This document shows, piece by piece, positions 61,593-64,000 of a DNA stretch of 64,000 nucleotides; position 1 is the stretch's first letter, and each line of letters opens with the position of its first letter. The stretch is from Psychrobium sp. MM17-31 (GTDB lineage: Bacteria; Pseudomonadota; Gammaproteobacteria; Enterobacterales; Psychrobiaceae), in the NCBI RefSeq assembly GCF_022347785.1, contig NZ_JAKRGA010000002.1, positions 62,001 to 126,000 on the forward strand, in the 5' to 3' direction. Position numbers and translations under genes: made by a program. The notes below the pieces were generated by a model. That model was not told where the DNA came from. It ran no database searches and was given only the letters and a program-made list of their open reading frames with translations.

Positions 61593-64000
61593 TTAAAAAT
61601 TCCAGCTTAAGCCCAAGTTAAATACGCGACCGCCTTCAACATAATCCATCATATTGCGACGCGCAGAGCCTGATGTCGTAAAGTAGCTAGCTTCTTCAGT
61701 TAAGTTTTTCGCTTCAAAGCTCACACGAACATCGTACTCTTCCCAGATATAGCTGATATTCATATCAACATACTCAAGCGCTTGATGATATTTATCGATA
61801 CCGTAATCGCGCGGCGATTGTAGGTATTTACCAGTGCGCTGATAAGAGATGCGCGCTTCCCAGCCATTTTGCTCCCAATATACTGATAAGTTCTGTGTTT
61901 GATCCGGAGCACTTACAATTTCAGGATCATCGTTGCGCCAGTCGTGAATGTTATCGCTTTTGGTGTCTTGGAACATTACATTAGCGTTAAAACCCAAGCC
62001 ATCGAATGGCGCCGGTAACATTGTTAGCTGTTGACTAAAGCCTAGTTCAATGCCTGTGATTTCTGCGCTATCTAGATTGGTTGGCTCAGTAACTAATACA
62101 TCACCTTGGTTACCCGTTTGATTATTTGACGCGCCAACCACTAAGTAATTATCGATATCTTTGTGATAAGCAGCAACTGACAGGTAGCCCGTTTCCATGT
62201 AGTACTCAAACGAGATATCTAAATTAGTAGACTCTTGTGGCTTTAAATTGATGTTTTTACGCGAAATTGAATCTATTTCATTACCATCATAGTTGTAACG
62301 AGTTTGACCGGCGATCATGCTAAACGCAGGACGAGTAAAGCTGGTCCAAATTGCGCCGCGTACGGTAATTTCGTCGCTAGGACGGTAATTAACGTGAAAA
62401 CTTGGTAAAACGTTGTCGTAGTCTGCTTCTGCAACTTCAGCGCGAGTCACGTTTTGGCCATTGCGACTTTCAGTGGCCAAGGCATCAGATGAATGCTCAG
62501 TGTATTCATAACGGATACCCGAAATCACTTCCCACTCATCTTGCGCACCAAAGTTCCACGTCCCCATCACGTAAGCCGCCAAGATATCTTCTTCAAATTT
62601 CAACTTATCATCGCGGGAACCTTCACCGCTGCGGTTACAATCTTCGCTTTGGAAAAAGTTTGTATCACAGTTGTTGATCAAAGCATAAACGGCGTTGATA
62701 TCTTGACTGCCGCCTAAGGTGCGTAGACCGCTGTAACGACCATCGAGATGAGAGTTAAAATAAGGACCTTTTATACGGTCATCAGCCAAACTAATGCTAT
62801 CGAGGGCTCTAAAGTTAACACGGCCTTCATCTGAATTACGCTCAGAGGTTGAGTATTTAGCACCAAAATCAATAGTAGTTAAGCTGCCAGAATTAAACTG
62901 ATAACTGAAATCGATTTGACCGCTTAAACGCTTGTCTTCCGATTCTTCCCACTTATCCCAAGCACCTACATTGCGATACTTAGTCATATCTTGCAGATCT
63001 CTTAATCCTTGCTCGCCATTACGCGGATTAAATTGAGGGTAACGCGGATCGCTAATATCAAATAATATACCGCCAGCTTCATTGAGTTGCGCGGTATTGT
63101 AGCTGCCTGCAATACCGTATGCTTTAGGCAAAGAAGTCTCAGACTTAGCATGAGAAATTGCATAATCAATGGCTAGCATATCGGTGTTGTGCTCACCACC
63201 AATAGTGATGATGGCTTGATTTTCTGTTTCTTCACGAAACTCAGTACGACGTGCTGTGCGATGGGCCACGGGATCCCACTGACCTTGCTCGTTGTATAAG
63301 CTATTATTGCCATTGGCGCGAGCTGTCGGGTAATTACGCATCTCTAATGAACGATGCACTTCTTCGTCAGTGTAATCGTTGTAACTACCGCGTAAATAAA
63401 CGCGATTATCATCGCCATAACGACGATCTAGGGAAAAATTCACGCCATAACGATTAAGTTCTTTCTCGTAGCGATCTAATTCATCACCTTGCATATGCAG
63501 CGTGTGCTGGTCAGCGTATTGATTCGTAGCAGTTTGAGTCTGAGGTTCCCAGCGTCCCCAGTTTTCGCTTTCCTCAGAAACGATATCCTTATTGCCTACA
63601 TAACCAGCTAAATAGATCCCCCAGTCGTCACCGAGGATGTTTGATACCGAGCCAGAGAATAAGGTACCAGATTTATCAGAGCGATCTTGCACACTGTAGT
63701 CTGCGCTAAAGCTTGTTTGAAAACCATCGAAATCAAATGCGTTAAACAACTCAACATCAACCGCTCCTCCCAATGCATCACCATCCAAATTTGGCGTCAG
63801 CGTTTTAGTGACAGAAATAGACTTTACACCTTCTGGTGGTAACGATTGCAATGACACTCGACGGTCACCACCCGACGTTGCCATACGTACACCGTTAACA
63901 CTGTATGTGTTTAATGAAGCGTCTAACCCGCGAATAGTAACGTATTTACCTTCACCAGTTTCAAAGTTCAACACAACACTCACGCCCGGTAAGCGACCTG
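61593..64000 (-). CDS. TonB-dependent receptor, N-terminal part missing
   Basis: Outer-membrane active transporter; 802 residues to the C-terminus are in the window and the start lies beyond the right edge. The plug is visible from GRLPGVSVVLNFETGEGKYVTIRGLDASLNTYSVNGVRM to GDALGGAVDVELF, and the 22-strand barrel ends in FNLGLSWNF with terminal Phe. The plug style (RGLDASLN, SISVTKTLTPNLDGDALGG) is that of the CirA/Caulobacter-type receptors of marine bacteria, which often import glycans or other organic matter. Its place behind the AEP genes suggests a phosphonate-bearing ligand. An in-frame GTG at 63983 is internal, not the start. Confidence 0.95.
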   Translation of the reverse strand, partial: GRLPGVSVVLNFETGEGKYVTIRGLDASLNTYSVNGVRMATSGGDRRVSLQSLPPEGVKSISVTKTLTPNLDGDALGGAVDVELFNAFDFDGFQTSFSADYSVQDRSDKSGTLFSGSVSNILGDDWGIYLAGYVGNKDIVSEESENWGRWEPQTQTATNQYADQHTLHMQGDELDRYEKELNRYGVNFSLDRRYGDDNRVYLRGSYNDYTDEEVHRSLEMRNYPTARANGNNSLYNEQGQWDPVAHRTARRTEFREETENQAIITIGGEHNTDMLAIDYAISHAKSETSLPKAYGIAGSYNTAQLNEAGGILFDISDPRYPQFNPRNGEQGLRDLQDMTKYRNVGAWDKWEESEDKRLSGQIDFSYQFNSGSLTTIDFGAKYSTSERNSDEGRVNFRALDSISLADDRIKGPYFNSHLDGRYSGLRTLGGSQDINAVYALINNCDTNFFQSEDCNRSGEGSRDDKLKFEEDILAAYVMGTWNFGAQDEWEVISGIRYEYTEHSSDALATESRNGQNVTRAEVAEADYDNVLPSFHVNYRPSDEITVRGAIWTSFTRPAFSMIAGQTRYNYDGNEIDSISRKNINLKPQESTNLDISFEYYMETGYLSVAAYHKDIDNYLVVGASNNQTGNQGDVLVTEPTNLDSAEITGIELGFSQQLTMLPAPFDGLGFNANVMFQDTKSDNIHDWRNDDPEIVSAPDQTQNLSVYWEQNGWEARISYQRTGKYLQSPRDYGIDKYHQALEYVDMNISYIWEEYDVRVSFEAKNLTEEASYFTTSGSARRNMMDYVEGGRVFNLGLSWNF

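Noticed and set aside
63977-63983. GTG at 63983 as start of the TonB-dependent receptor
   Set aside because: The frame continues upstream with plug sequence GRLPG to the window edge; the real start is outside.

Overview
The window looks like a chromosomal segment of a marine gammaproteobacterium of the Alteromonadales type (Colwelliaceae, Thalassotalea or Shewanella relatives would fit). The reasons are moderate GC, a rhombosortase, a VF530 protein, a lipoprotein M1 aminopeptidase, a Caulimovirus-type RNase HI fusion, several TonB/RND systems, and a gene order that fits no enteric. The genus is an inference; no rRNA or marker tree is available.

Layout. 1-7.4 kb: the 5' part of a chemoreceptor gene (reading off the left edge), then an apparent operon of an HAE3-type RND protein, a LolA-like periplasmic protein, an outer-membrane barrel, a DUF2892 protein and a periplasmic rhodanese, followed by an acyl-CoA thioesterase. 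7.4-13.3 kb: a 310-bp MITE-like element inserted into a terminator, a glyoxalase-II-like hydrolase, an Omp85-family protein, a phosphopantetheinyl transferase, a NYN protein and dbpA. 13.3-18.1 kb: an accessory stretch of orphan genes with a StbDE/RelBE-type toxin-antitoxin pair, a GNAT enzyme and a solute-binding protein. 18.2-22.8 kb: tetR-adaptor-RND efflux operon. 23-37.7 kb: metabolic and stress genes (SDR-DoxX-AraC group, DUF1330, PuuE-like deacetylase, MscS, M1 aminopeptidase, LysR beside a split YdcZ pair plus NUDIX gene, S15-type hydrolase). 37.9-46.7 kb: RNase HI, flavoprotein, PAS histidine kinase, YaeQ, CinA, and a DUF2071/DoxX group. 46.7-48.0 kb: three small orphan genes separated by two attC-like sites and ending at a half site, that is, an integron cassette remnant without an integrase. 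48.2-53.2 kb: palindromes, a DTW-domain enzyme, rhombosortase, uvrB and a MATE transporter.

53.2-55.1 kb: a long gene-free region with DnaA-box-like and GATC-rich sequence, then a strong promoter with a GC-rich discriminator that reads four identical tRNA-Asn(GTT) genes. These are interleaved with and followed by six degenerate 98-bp units, most ending in a copy of the tRNA-Asn 3' end. The array resembles the tRNA-terminated repeats of the E. coli tyrT (rtT) locus and is the most unusual structure in the window.

55.3-64 kb: a 2-aminoethylphosphonate (AEP) utilisation island: DUF5690 MFS-like protein, PhnX, a GntR/UTRA regulator, convergent PhnW, a lipoprotein of the alkaline-phosphatase superfamily with a LamG-like tail, and a TonB-dependent receptor running off the right edge. 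The same 15-bp sequence, centred on TGGTCTAGTCCA, lies upstream of the DUF5690-phnX operon and over the phnW start region, which suggests one regulon. A plausible pathway is capture and import of a phosphonate-bearing molecule, release of AEP at the cell surface or periplasm, uptake, then PhnW and PhnX giving acetaldehyde and phosphate.
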